Assembly (NCBI RefSeq): GCF_901538265.1
Contig: NZ_LR593886.1
Location: 3,456,843-3,520,842 of the forward strand
Reading direction: 5' to 3'
DNA from: Gemmata massiliana
Lineage (GTDB): Bacteria > Planctomycetota > Planctomycetia > Gemmatales > Gemmataceae
DNA: 64,000 nt
How positions within the stretch are numbered: the first letter of the stretch is position 1; each line of letters starts with the position of its first letter. The notes under the pieces are model-generated. The model searched no databases, was not told where the DNA came from, and saw only the letters and a list, made by a program, of their open reading frames with translations. Both the position numbers and the translations under genes were made by a program. Below, one piece after another: positions 48,004 through 56,575 of this stretch.

Positions 48004-50844
48004 CTAATCGCGTCCGCCGGACTTAGCGTTGTCGTCCAGCCTCTTCTTCTGTTCTTCCGTTTCCGCGTACTTGAACTCTTTCTTCAGCAACTCGACCACC
48101 GACTGGCGCGACTTGCGGTATGCCTCAAACATGTAGTTCCCCACCACCCCGCGAGCTGGGGCACCGGGCACGAAGGCGGCCTGTTTGAAGTCGTCGGGCG
48201 ACTTCAGGTCGCGCCGGATGAGCGTGGCGACGTAGTACGTATCCTTCGGGGCGTCGTGGAGCACGATGACTGTCTTGGCGGGCTTGTCGCGGTTGTCGAT
48301 CAGGCCGTTCAGCATCTCCTGCGTCGGGTACGGGATGTTTGCCGATTCGGTCAGAGTGAACGGCCGGACGCGGCCCCGCAAATTGAACCCGCCGCCCCCC
48401 TGGAGCATTTGTTGGAGTTCGGCCTGGCTCATGTTCGCCAGGTCGACCGGGGCGAGCGGGCACACGTCGTTGAGAGCGAACATCTTCACACGGTTGCGAG
48501 CCTTTTCGCCGCTGGCCGCGGCGTCTCGCAGAAGGGTATCAAATTGCTCGTTCAGAATTTGCGTGACGAGAACAGCATCGGTTTTGGAGCTGTTGCGGAT
48601 CGCGTCGGCGATCGCGTTGGCTCGCTGGCTGGCCAGTTCACGTGCCTTGGTCTGTTTCCACGCAGCCTTCACGGTCTCCTGGGCGGTGGTGATGGTTGTC
48701 GGCTTCGCCGGCACCTCTTCGGTCACCCAGTAGATGTAGTTCGGGCGACCGTCCTCGTGCGCCTGGGGGACGTCCTCGGGGTACGAGTGGGCGAGATAAG
48801 CACCGGTCGTCGGGACGTACCGCGGGGCCTGGCTGTTACGGTCGACGGTCCAGAAGAACGTGCGCCCGAACGGGACGTACTTGTTGCCGCCGTGGGCGCC
48901 CCGGGCACCCAGGAGCCCTTCTTTTTGGGCCTGCACGAGCGGGAACAACCCGGGGTCTTCTTCCAGCGACCACTCGTCGCGCGCGGCGGTCGAGGAGCCG
49001 AACTGGGCGCCCGCCTTGGTCAACCCACGAGCCTCGCGGAACTCCTTCACGTACTTCTCGATCGCGGCTTTATCTTTCGGTTTACCCTTCTCGGACAGCT
49101 TGTCCATCTCTTCGATGAACCGGGCCAGGTCGCCCTTTTCGGTCGACGCGGTCGGGTCGATGAAGTTACTCCGCGCGCCGTAAACGAGCGCCTTCGTCCG
49201 GTCCTTGACCGCGGTCTTCAGCAGCTCCGGGCGCATGGTTTCGATCGACAGCGGTTTCGGAACGGCCAGTTCCGCGCTCGCGGCGGCACCGATGCTGGTT
49301 TGGAAGAACCCCGGGCCGGGAAGCGCGCCGAACAGCGGCAGCCCGACCTTGATGCGGTCGCGGATCTCGTAGGCGATCGGGGCGCCCATCGCGACCGACG
49401 CGCCAACGGCCGGGTGACCGAACGGGGCCGATTGCCCGGCCATCCCGCCGAGCAGGGCCGCCATCGTTCCCGGGCGCACGGTGCTCGTCGGCAACAAGTC
49501 ACGGGAGAAGAAGGTGCCGCTCGCGTATTCGTTGCGGACCTGGCGCTTGAAGTCGGACTCGTACTGGCTGTACGCGGCATCTACGGCCGGTTCCTTGAGC
49601 ACGAGCGGCGCGGTCGCGGCCATCGCCCACCCGCCGCCGGCGCCGGGGAGCGGTACGCTCGTCATCCCAGACGCCTTCGCCATCACCTCGCCGATCTTCA
49701 ACTGCTCGGTCGCGAGCTTTTCGTAGTACGGTTCCGTGCCGGTGACCGCGAACCAACTGATCGCGAGCTTACGCGGCTCCTTGAACCCGAACGTCTCCTT
49801 GGCCGGGTTCGGTTCGTTGTTCTGGAAGCTCTTGTACAGGTCGTTGAGTTCGGTTTTGCTCGGCTCGCCCTGAACTTTGTCGAGGAACGCCAGCGAGGGC
49901 ACCGCGATCAGTTCGTAGGTCGCCGGGCTGCACTGTTCCCGGTAGTACTCGAACATTTCGTAGGGCGTGCTGAAGACCGGTGCGGCGATGGAAGTGGTTT
50001 TGGCTTGCGGCCCCAGAACGGCGATCTGTGCCGTGCGCACCTTGAACTCGGTCGCGAGCGCGTCAAGGCAGGCGTCTGCGGTGAACCCCTCGTGCTCGCG
50101 CAGCCGCTTACTGACCTCGACATCGGAGCGCGGGGTCCAGAAATTATAAAGCTCACGGTTCAACAACACCTTAACGTCATCACGGGTGAAGTTGATGCCG
50201 AGCTGATCGGCTTTCTTTTCCCACAGGAGGAACTCGATCGTGTCCCGGTCGGTCCGGCTCGGTGCGTTCGTGAAGTAATGGGTGCCGTCCATTGCCTGAC
50301 GGTGCGCTTGCAGGTCCATGATTGCCCGAAGCGCACGAGCCGCGTCCTTGTCCTCGGGCTTGGCGGACTGGGATTCGAGCGTGAACGCGACGAGATTTTC
50401 GGCATCGCGGAGCATCTGGCGCGGGCTCTTACCCCCGAACAGCGGGCTGTCCAACATTTGCGGGTTGCCGCGGATTAGGCCCATAAGCGATTCGGCTTCG
50501 CGAACTTTGGTCATCATCTCGCGGCCGGCTTCGCTCAACTTGCTCTGTTGTTGGTTCGTGTACTCCTGCACGGACCGCGCGGTTTCGTCCGCGGCGAGTG
50601 CCATAAAAGTGTTCGCCATTACACGGGTGCGACGGACACGTGTGAGGTCCGTGCTCTTCACGCTGGAGCCGTCGATCTTGCAAACGGCATCACCCCGGCC
50701 GCGTGCCCCGAGCCACCGCGCGGCGCGCTCGAAGAAGTCGTTGGCGCCGAACGACAGCGTGAACATGATCATGATGAAGACGGTCAGCACCGCGAACAGC
50801 GCCTTTTGGTTCCGTCGGAAAATATTGAACGGATTGTAGGCCAT
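48004..50844 (-). CDS. Membrane-anchored PpiD/SurA-like periplasmic folding protein
   Basis: This 946-residue protein begins MAYNPFNIFRRNQKALFAVL with one N-terminal transmembrane helix and a large exported domain, matching the PpiD/SurA_N architecture (VCKIDGSSVKSTDLTRVRR is the usual first beta strand and helix). The body is helix-rich, with a second region near QEYTNQQQSKLSEAG, a central Gly-rich loop (PLPGAGGGWAMAATAPL) and a C-terminal segment (ETVKAAWKQTKARELASQR) typical of such proteins. Canonical parvulin isomerase motifs could not be recognised, so it may be a chaperone without isomerase activity. It is about 1.5 times the length of Escherichia coli PpiD. Confidence 0.75.
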   Translation of the reverse strand: MAYNPFNIFRRNQKALFAVLTVFIMIMFTLSFGANDFFERAARWLGARGRGDAVCKIDGSSVKSTDLTRVRRTRVMANTFMALAADETARSVQEYTNQQQSKLSEAGREMMTKVREAESLMGLIRGNPQMLDSPLFGGKSPRQMLRDAENLVAFTLESQSAKPEDKDAARALRAIMDLQAHRQAMDGTHYFTNAPSRTDRDTIEFLLWEKKADQLGINFTRDDVKVLLNRELYNFWTPRSDVEVSKRLREHEGFTADACLDALATEFKVRTAQIAVLGPQAKTTSIAAPVFSTPYEMFEYYREQCSPATYELIAVPSLAFLDKVQGEPSKTELNDLYKSFQNNEPNPAKETFGFKEPRKLAISWFAVTGTEPYYEKLATEQLKIGEVMAKASGMTSVPLPGAGGGWAMAATAPLVLKEPAVDAAYSQYESDFKRQVRNEYASGTFFSRDLLPTSTVRPGTMAALLGGMAGQSAPFGHPAVGASVAMGAPIAYEIRDRIKVGLPLFGALPGPGFFQTSIGAAASAELAVPKPLSIETMRPELLKTAVKDRTKALVYGARSNFIDPTASTEKGDLARFIEEMDKLSEKGKPKDKAAIEKYVKEFREARGLTKAGAQFGSSTAARDEWSLEEDPGLFPLVQAQKEGLLGARGAHGGNKYVPFGRTFFWTVDRNSQAPRYVPTTGAYLAHSYPEDVPQAHEDGRPNYIYWVTEEVPAKPTTITTAQETVKAAWKQTKARELASQRANAIADAIRNSSKTDAVLVTQILNEQFDTLLRDAAASGEKARNRVKMFALNDVCPLAPVDLANMSQAELQQMLQGGGGFNLRGRVRPFTLTESANIPYPTQEMLNGLIDNRDKPAKTVIVLHDAPKDTYYVATLIRRDLKSPDDFKQAAFVPGAPARGVVGNYMFEAYRKSRQSVVELLKKEFKYAETEEQKKRLDDNAKSGGRD

Positions 50845-51076
50845 TACTATTCCTCACTTTGCGGCGCCCGTCGGGCGCCGACCGAAGGCCGGGGGGTTGA
50901 CAGCCTTCGTAGCACTGTACTAAGGGTGATGGGCGCTTTCGGCCCCATCCGACATTCGACCGGTTCATCGATTGTAGTGATTGTGCTTTACGGAACAATT
51001 GGAAACGGACCTGCAGTTCGCCCCTCTAATAAGGGGTGATTGTCGCCCACGACAACAGTTGACGGAGTAACCGAGA

Positions 51077-54037
51077 GTGCCGACTCCCAAGAAAAACGCG
51101 GCAACCGATAAGCCCGCGGCTGCCAAGAAGCCTCGCACCAAGAAGGCCGCTGCCCAGTCCCCGGCCGCCGACGCCCCCGATGCGCCCACGAAAGCCGCGC
51201 CGAGCGGCCCGCGTGGGAACTACGACCTTGTCGTCGTCGAGTCGCCCGCGAAGGCCAAGACGATCAACAAGTACCTCGGGCCGAACTTCCGGGTGCTGGC
51301 GAGCTACGGCCACGTCCGCGACCTCGACACGAAAAAGAAGAAGGGCGAGGACATCGCGGGCATCGACATCACCAACGGGTGGAAGCTCCGCTACACCGTG
51401 GACGACGGCAGCAAGGACTCCGGACGTGGCGGGCGCAAGTTCCGGACTGCAAAGGAGATCCTCGCCGAGATCGGGCGCGAAGCGGCGAAGGCCAATCACG
51501 TCTATCTGGCGAGCGACCCCGACCGCGAGGGCGAGTCGATCGCGTGGCACATCGCCGACGAACTCAAGCTGCCCGACGAGCGGACGTTCCGAATCCGGTT
51601 CAACGAAATCACGAAGAACGCGGTGAACGCCGCGCTCTCGAATGCGGAGAAAATTAACGACCTCCGCGTCGCGGCTCAGGAAGCACGCCGGGCGATGGAC
51701 CGCGTCGTGGGCTTCCCGCTATCCAACTTGCTCGGCAAGAAGGTCGCGAACAAACTGAGCGCGGGCCGCGTGCAGTCGGTTGCGGTCAAACTGATCGTGG
51801 ACCGCGAGCGCGAGATCGAGGCATTCAAGACCGAAGAATACTGGAAGATTACCGCGCTGCTTTCGGCACCGGGAGTGAACATCCCGTGGACCGCTGATCC
51901 CGCGAAATCCAAGATTTTCGCGAAGAAGAAGACCGAAGTTGCGAAACCGGTCGCGTGGCACAAGCCAACCGAAGAGGACACGCAGGGCGACGACGAACCG
52001 GTCGTGGACACCGAAACCAGTGACGTGCCACCCGAACCCGGTGAGGCCGCAGCGCCCGCCGCGACGGACGGCGCCGGCATCCCCGCGCCGCCGAAGGATT
52101 CGTTCCTCGCGAACTTGGTGAAGTGGGACAACGCGGAGCCGAAACTCACGAATGAAACCGAAGCGGACGCGGTCGTAGCCGCGCTCGCCGGGGCGCCGTT
52201 CGTCGTGACGAAAGTGGAGCAGAAGGACCGGGTCGACCGGCCGCTCGCACCGTTCACCACGAGCACGCTCCAGCAGCAGGCCAACGCTCGCATGAAGTTC
52301 AGCGCCAGCCGCACGATGCAGACGGCGCAGAAGCTGTACGAGGGCATCGAGTTGACGGGGATGGGCCAGACGGCGCTCATCACCTACATGCGTACCGACA
52401 GCACGCGGGTCTCGAACGACGCGCTCGCGGCGGTGCGCGATTTCATCAAGGCAGACGCGCGACTTGGAACGAACTATCTACCTTCTGCGCCAAACACTTA
52501 CGCTTCCAATAAGGGTGCGCAGGAGGGCCACGAGGCGATCCGGCCGACGGACGTAACCATCACCCCAGCCCGGGCGCAAGCCGCGGGGTTGGGCGGCGAC
52601 CAACTCCGGCTCTACGAACTGATCTGGAAGCGGTTCGTCGCGAGTCAGTGCGTGCCCGCGAAGCTCAAAGTGACGACCTACGACATCACCGCGGGACGCG
52701 GGCTGTTCCGGGCCAGCGGGCGCGTGATCGCGTTTGACGGCTACCGCCGGGTGCTCCCGCCGGTCGGCAAGCAAGAAGACGCGGAACTCCCGCCGGTGAA
52801 AGAAAAGGACGTGCTGAACCGGCTCGACCTGTTCGAGAGCCAGCACTTCACGCAGCCGCCGCCGCGCTTCAACGAAGGCTCGCTCGTGAAGGCGCTCGAA
52901 AAGGAAGGCATCGGCCGGCCGAGTACCTACGCGAGCATCATTAGCACGATTCAGAAGCGCGGGTACGTGACGCAGGACCGCGGGCGGTTCTTCGCCACCG
53001 AGATCGGGAAAGTGGTGACGGACCTGCTGGTGAAGCACTTCCCGGACATCATGGACCTGAAGTTCACTAGCCACTTCGAGGACGAACTCGACGAGATCGA
53101 GACCGGGAAGTTCAAGTACCGGGAAGTCCTCGACGAGTTCTGGGGGAAGTTCTCGCCGACGCTGAAGAAGGCCGACAGCGAGATGCCGGTGGCCCGCGAA
53201 CTGACCGGCGAAATGTGCCCGAAGTGCGGCAAACCGCTGCAAAAGCGGTACAGCGCCACGACTGGTGGGTTCTTCATCGGGTGTACCGGCTACACCGACG
53301 ATCCGGCCTGCAAGTACATCCAGCCCCGGCCGGGCGAGGCCGAGCGCGAGGGCCCGACGACGACGGACATCGTGTGTCCGGCGTGCGGCAAGTTCATGAT
53401 CCGCAAGGTCGGGCGGTTCGGCGTGTTCTATACGTGCGAGGGGGCGCCGGACTGCCCCACGACGATGAACGAGAACGCGGAGGGCGTGCGCACGGTCACC
53501 GCGCTCCCGACGAAGCACAAGTGCCCGAAGTGCGAGAAGCACAACCTGCTCCTCAAGGAGAGCAAGGCGGGCAAGAAGTACGTCCAGTGCCCGGACACGA
53601 AGTGCAAGTTCATCTCCGACGCGGACGCGGACGGCGCGCCGGTGAAGCCCGCGGACACGGGGATCGCGTGCGAGAAGTGCGGCAGCCCAATGGTCATCAA
53701 GGTCGCGTGGCGCGGGCCGTTCCTCTCGTGCAGCGGGTACCCGAAGTGCCGCAACGCGAAGTCGATCAACGCGGAGCTGAAGGAGAAGCTGAAGGACATC
53801 CTCCCACCGATGCCCGAGAAGACCGAGAAGAAGAAAGAAGAAATGCCGGCGGTGGAGATCAGCGACACATGCCCCGAGTGCGGGGCGTCGATGAAGCTGA
53901 TGAAGTCGCGCTTCGGCCCGGGGTACTATCTCGGGTGCTCGAAGTACCCGAAGTGCAAGGGCAAAGGCAAGATGACGCCCGAGCTCCAGGCGAAGATCGA
54001 TGCCGCAACTGCGGCACAAGCTCCAGCCGCAACGTAG
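51077..54037 (+). CDS. topA: DNA topoisomerase I with five zinc ribbons
   Basis: This 986-residue enzyme relaxes negative supercoils. The TOPRIM domain begins YDLVVVESPAKAKTINKYLG and has the acidic SDPDREGESIAWH triad. The active-site Tyr is near residue 437 in LITYMRTDSTRVS. The C-terminus carries five four-Cys zinc ribbons (MCPKCGKPL, VCPACGKFM, KCPKCEKHN, ACEKCGSPM, TCPECGASM). An insertion of about 80 residues near 272-355 is Glu/Pro/Ala-rich (DTETSDVPPEPGEAAAPAAT) and interrupts the core; the N-terminal 45 residues are Lys/Ala-rich. The start is GTG. A long perfect hairpin follows. Confidence 0.95.
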   Translation: MPTPKKNAATDKPAAAKKPRTKKAAAQSPAADAPDAPTKAAPSGPRGNYDLVVVESPAKAKTINKYLGPNFRVLASYGHVRDLDTKKKKGEDIAGIDITNGWKLRYTVDDGSKDSGRGGRKFRTAKEILAEIGREAAKANHVYLASDPDREGESIAWHIADELKLPDERTFRIRFNEITKNAVNAALSNAEKINDLRVAAQEARRAMDRVVGFPLSNLLGKKVANKLSAGRVQSVAVKLIVDREREIEAFKTEEYWKITALLSAPGVNIPWTADPAKSKIFAKKKTEVAKPVAWHKPTEEDTQGDDEPVVDTETSDVPPEPGEAAAPAATDGAGIPAPPKDSFLANLVKWDNAEPKLTNETEADAVVAALAGAPFVVTKVEQKDRVDRPLAPFTTSTLQQQANARMKFSASRTMQTAQKLYEGIELTGMGQTALITYMRTDSTRVSNDALAAVRDFIKADARLGTNYLPSAPNTYASNKGAQEGHEAIRPTDVTITPARAQAAGLGGDQLRLYELIWKRFVASQCVPAKLKVTTYDITAGRGLFRASGRVIAFDGYRRVLPPVGKQEDAELPPVKEKDVLNRLDLFESQHFTQPPPRFNEGSLVKALEKEGIGRPSTYASIISTIQKRGYVTQDRGRFFATEIGKVVTDLLVKHFPDIMDLKFTSHFEDELDEIETGKFKYREVLDEFWGKFSPTLKKADSEMPVARELTGEMCPKCGKPLQKRYSATTGGFFIGCTGYTDDPACKYIQPRPGEAEREGPTTTDIVCPACGKFMIRKVGRFGVFYTCEGAPDCPTTMNENAEGVRTVTALPTKHKCPKCEKHNLLLKESKAGKKYVQCPDTKCKFISDADADGAPVKPADTGIACEKCGSPMVIKVAWRGPFLSCSGYPKCRNAKSINAELKEKLKDILPPMPEKTEKKKEEMPAVEISDTCPECGASMKLMKSRFGPGYYLGCSKYPKCKGKGKMTPELQAKIDAATAAQAPAAT

Positions 54038-54058
54038 GGCGGTTGGCTTCCCAAAACG

Positions 54059-54120
54059 TAACGCGACGAGGGCCGGGGACGCGAAACTGATACTTCGCGT
54101 CCCCGGCCCTCGTCGCGTTA
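54059..54120. terminator. 27-bp perfect hairpin between topA and a convergent gene
   Basis: Arms 54059-54085 and 54094-54120 are exact reverse complements (outer end TAACGCGACGAGGGCCGGGG) around the 8-base loop ACTGATAC. It lies between the topA stop and the stop of the minus-strand gene at 54130. Confidence 0.88.
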
Positions 54121-54129
54121 ACTGTCACT

Positions 54130-54636
54130 TCACGTCGTGTAGAACGACGGCAATCGCGGCCACAGGTACAAGCTGACCATCATGCAACCGGCGACGACGG
54201 CCGCGAGTCCGCCGATAAGCATCGAGAACACGGCCAGCGAGTTACCGCCGAACTTCCCGCCGGTCCGCTCGATGGCCCGCATCGCTGCCCCACCCGCGAC
54301 CGCCGCGCCGATGCCGAGCACGAACGGCAGCACGTAAGCGAGGATCTGCACCGTGTAGTTCACGATCTTCGACCGCTCGGTAGCGGCCAGCACCTTCCGA
54401 TCGATCCGCTCACCGAACACGCTCGTCTCGCCACTCACCCACTGGCGCTCGACCCACGATCCCGGTTGCGCGGGCAACCCGGCCGCTCCGCGGGCCTCGC
54501 GGAGCGGGGCGCCCGCGATGTGCTTTTCGGCGTGCATCGACCCGTAGAACGCCAGGGTGCAGGCGATGACCGCCGTCACGATGCTGAATTTGGCCATGCC
54601 GTGAGCCGGCGCGCCGCGTGTCGATCCCGTCACCAT
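54130..54636 (-). CDS. Small inner-membrane protein, unknown function
   Basis: The 168-residue protein has hydrophobic segments near FSIVTAVIACTLAFYGSM, ILAYVLPFVLGIGAAVAGGA and LAVFSMLIGGLAAVVAGCMM, giving three likely helices with a soluble region between the first and second (HAEKHIAGAPLREARGAAG). GAGG ten bases before ATG 54636 supports that start; ATG 54597 (MAKFSIV) is an alternative. It is divergent from the MFS gene at 54716. No family is recognised. Confidence 0.6.
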   Translation of the reverse strand: MVTGSTRGAPAHGMAKFSIVTAVIACTLAFYGSMHAEKHIAGAPLREARGAAGLPAQPGSWVERQWVSGETSVFGERIDRKVLAATERSKIVNYTVQILAYVLPFVLGIGAAVAGGAAMRAIERTGGKFGGNSLAVFSMLIGGLAAVVAGCMMVSLYLWPRLPSFYTT

Positions 54637-54715
54637 CTGGGTGTGTCCTCGCTGGCTTGGTGCGTCGCGGTCGGGTAAGGTGTGCGAGGCCCACCCTCCC
54701 CCAACCCGGCCGCAC

Positions 54716-55996
54716 ATGAGTACCCTCCCCACCGCTCCAATCACTTCACCGTGGCGCTGGTGGGTGTGCGTTCTGTTGATGCTTGCAACCGTCATCAACT
54801 ATATGGACCGCATGGCTTTGAACCAGATGGCGAAGGAGATCAAGGGGGCGTTCGCGTTAACTAACGAGCAGTACGGCTGGCTCGAAAGTGTGTTCTCGCT
54901 GGCCTTTGCGATCGGGGCCATTGGCACCGGCTTCGTCGTGGACCGGGTGAGCGTGCGGTGGGTGTACCCGTTGATGGTGGTGGGCTGGTCCGTCGCGGGC
55001 GTCTTGACGGGTTTTGCCACTTCGTTCGGCGTGCTCCTCACCTGCCGGTTCGCGCTCGGGCTGTTTGAAGCCGGGAACTGGCCGTGCGGCATCCGCACCA
55101 CGCGCGCGGTCCTGCAACCGGCCGAGCGATCGTTCGGCAACTCGCTGTTTCAGAGCGGAACCGCACTCGGTGCGGTCATTACTCCGCTCATGGTGCTGGC
55201 ACTTCTGCGCCAGGCCGAAGTGACCGGCGCGACGGATTCGTGGCGCTTACCGTTCCGCGTGATCGGCTGCTTGGGGTTGGTGTGGGTCGCGCTGTGGTTC
55301 GTGACCGTACCTCAATGGATGCTCCAGCCTTCTGATGCCGTTGGTGCGCCTGCGCACCAAGGCGCGACGCGCTTCGTGGACGTGTTTCGCGACCGGCGGT
55401 TCTGGGCACTTGTCGCGATGGTAATGGCTGTGAATTTTACATGGCACGGGTATCGAACGTGGTTGCCACTGTACCTTCAGGAGCAGCGCGGCTACTCGCG
55501 CGAAGCGATGAGCGGGTTCACCACGGTGTACTATCTCGTCGCGGACGTCGGTTCATGGACTGTTGGCCTCCTCACACTCGTGCTGTGCAAACGGGGGCTG
55601 GCTCTTCACGTGAGCCGGTTGCTCGCGTTCGCCGGGTGCGCATTACTCACGATCTGCACCGTGAGCGTCCCATTTCTACCGGACGGATGGGCGCTTCAAA
55701 CGGGATTGCTCGCGGTCGCGTTCGGGGCGCTCGGCTTGTTCCCAACGTACTTCGCGCTGACGCAGGAGCTGTCGTCGCGGCACCAGGGAAAGGTCACCGG
55801 TACACTCGGGGCGTGTGCGCACCTCTCGTTGTTCGTCGTGTACCCGATTGAGGGATGGATTTGCGACGTCACGAAGTCTTACGAATGGGTGCTCGGCGGG
55901 GTGGGGGTGTTCCCATTTCTTGCGCTCGTAGTAACTGTTGCGTTGTGGCCACCGAGGAAGGAGCCTCCCCCACCTTCGGTAGAAGCGGGCACGTGA
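54716..55996 (+). CDS. MFS transporter of the anion:cation symporter type (ExuT/GarP-like)
   Basis: This 426-residue protein has twelve predicted helices. WRWWVCVLLMLATVINYMDR and ALNQMAKEIKGAFALTNEQY are the start of the ACS/hexuronate transporter group, and FALGLFEAGNWPCGIRTTRA with RSFGNSLFQSGTALGAVITP is its second signature. Substrates in this group are sugar acids such as galactarate or hexuronates. The precise substrate is unknown. The C-terminus is Pro-rich. Confidence 0.87.
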   Translation: MSTLPTAPITSPWRWWVCVLLMLATVINYMDRMALNQMAKEIKGAFALTNEQYGWLESVFSLAFAIGAIGTGFVVDRVSVRWVYPLMVVGWSVAGVLTGFATSFGVLLTCRFALGLFEAGNWPCGIRTTRAVLQPAERSFGNSLFQSGTALGAVITPLMVLALLRQAEVTGATDSWRLPFRVIGCLGLVWVALWFVTVPQWMLQPSDAVGAPAHQGATRFVDVFRDRRFWALVAMVMAVNFTWHGYRTWLPLYLQEQRGYSREAMSGFTTVYYLVADVGSWTVGLLTLVLCKRGLALHVSRLLAFAGCALLTICTVSVPFLPDGWALQTGLLAVAFGALGLFPTYFALTQELSSRHQGKVTGTLGACAHLSLFVVYPIEGWICDVTKSYEWVLGGVGVFPFLALVVTVALWPPRKEPPPPSVEAGT

Positions 55997-56070
55997 ACCG
56001 AGATGGTATCCCACGCGGTGAGCGGTACTTTGGGGATTCACCAGCGATAACCAAAGAGGTGGGCCGACAG

Positions 56071-56550
56071 ATGTCCGATGCGAAGTTTGAAGAGTGGCGG
56101 GAACTGTTCGGCAAGGCCATCAATGCGCCAGAGGTGGTCACGTTTCTGGCGAAATACCCAGAACACAAGGTCGATAAACCAAGCGACGGGCGCCAGCACA
56201 TCGTGGCCAAAAAACACGGGCTGGAACTGGTGTTTGGTCTGCCCGATGGTTCTCACGCGGGGGGACGATCGGCGCACCTGCGGGTACTCATCACCGCTTT
56301 CTTGAACTCCGAAGCCGTCCCTAAATTCAAATCGTTTGCTGACCTGCCGCTCGGCTTGACCTTTACCGACGGACACGACGCGCTCACCGCGAAACTCGGT
56401 GCCCTGGAGCGCGTGTGGACGGCCGACGGCGGTGCAGTGCGCTCCGCCCGTTGGCGAATTGGTGACTTGTTCCTCGACGCCGATTACCGGGCGGACCAGT
56501 CGGGGACCAAGATATTCACCCTGATGATCCCGACCGTGGTCAAATCCTGA
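56071..56550 (+). CDS. Hypothetical protein, 159 residues
   Basis: The protein begins MSDAKFEEWRELFGKAINAP and continues as a soluble alpha-beta polypeptide with GLELVFGLPDGSHAG, a conserved-looking LPLGLTFTDGHDALTAKLGA and a strand-rich C-terminus (GTKIFTLMIPTVVK). GAGGTGG upstream of ATG 56071 supports the start. The pattern is reminiscent of small immunity or SMI1/KNR4-like proteins, but I do not recognise the family. It lies after an MFS transporter and before a convergent aminotransferase-like gene. Confidence 0.6.
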   Translation: MSDAKFEEWRELFGKAINAPEVVTFLAKYPEHKVDKPSDGRQHIVAKKHGLELVFGLPDGSHAGGRSAHLRVLITAFLNSEAVPKFKSFADLPLGLTFTDGHDALTAKLGALERVWTADGGAVRSARWRIGDLFLDADYRADQSGTKIFTLMIPTVVKS

Positions 56551-56575
56551 ATCTGATATTCATTGACCGCCGACG

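Noticed and set aside
47974-50478. 834-residue plus-strand frame
   Set aside because: It starts inside the terminator hairpin and is antisense to the PpiD-like gene; composition is typical of a shadow frame.
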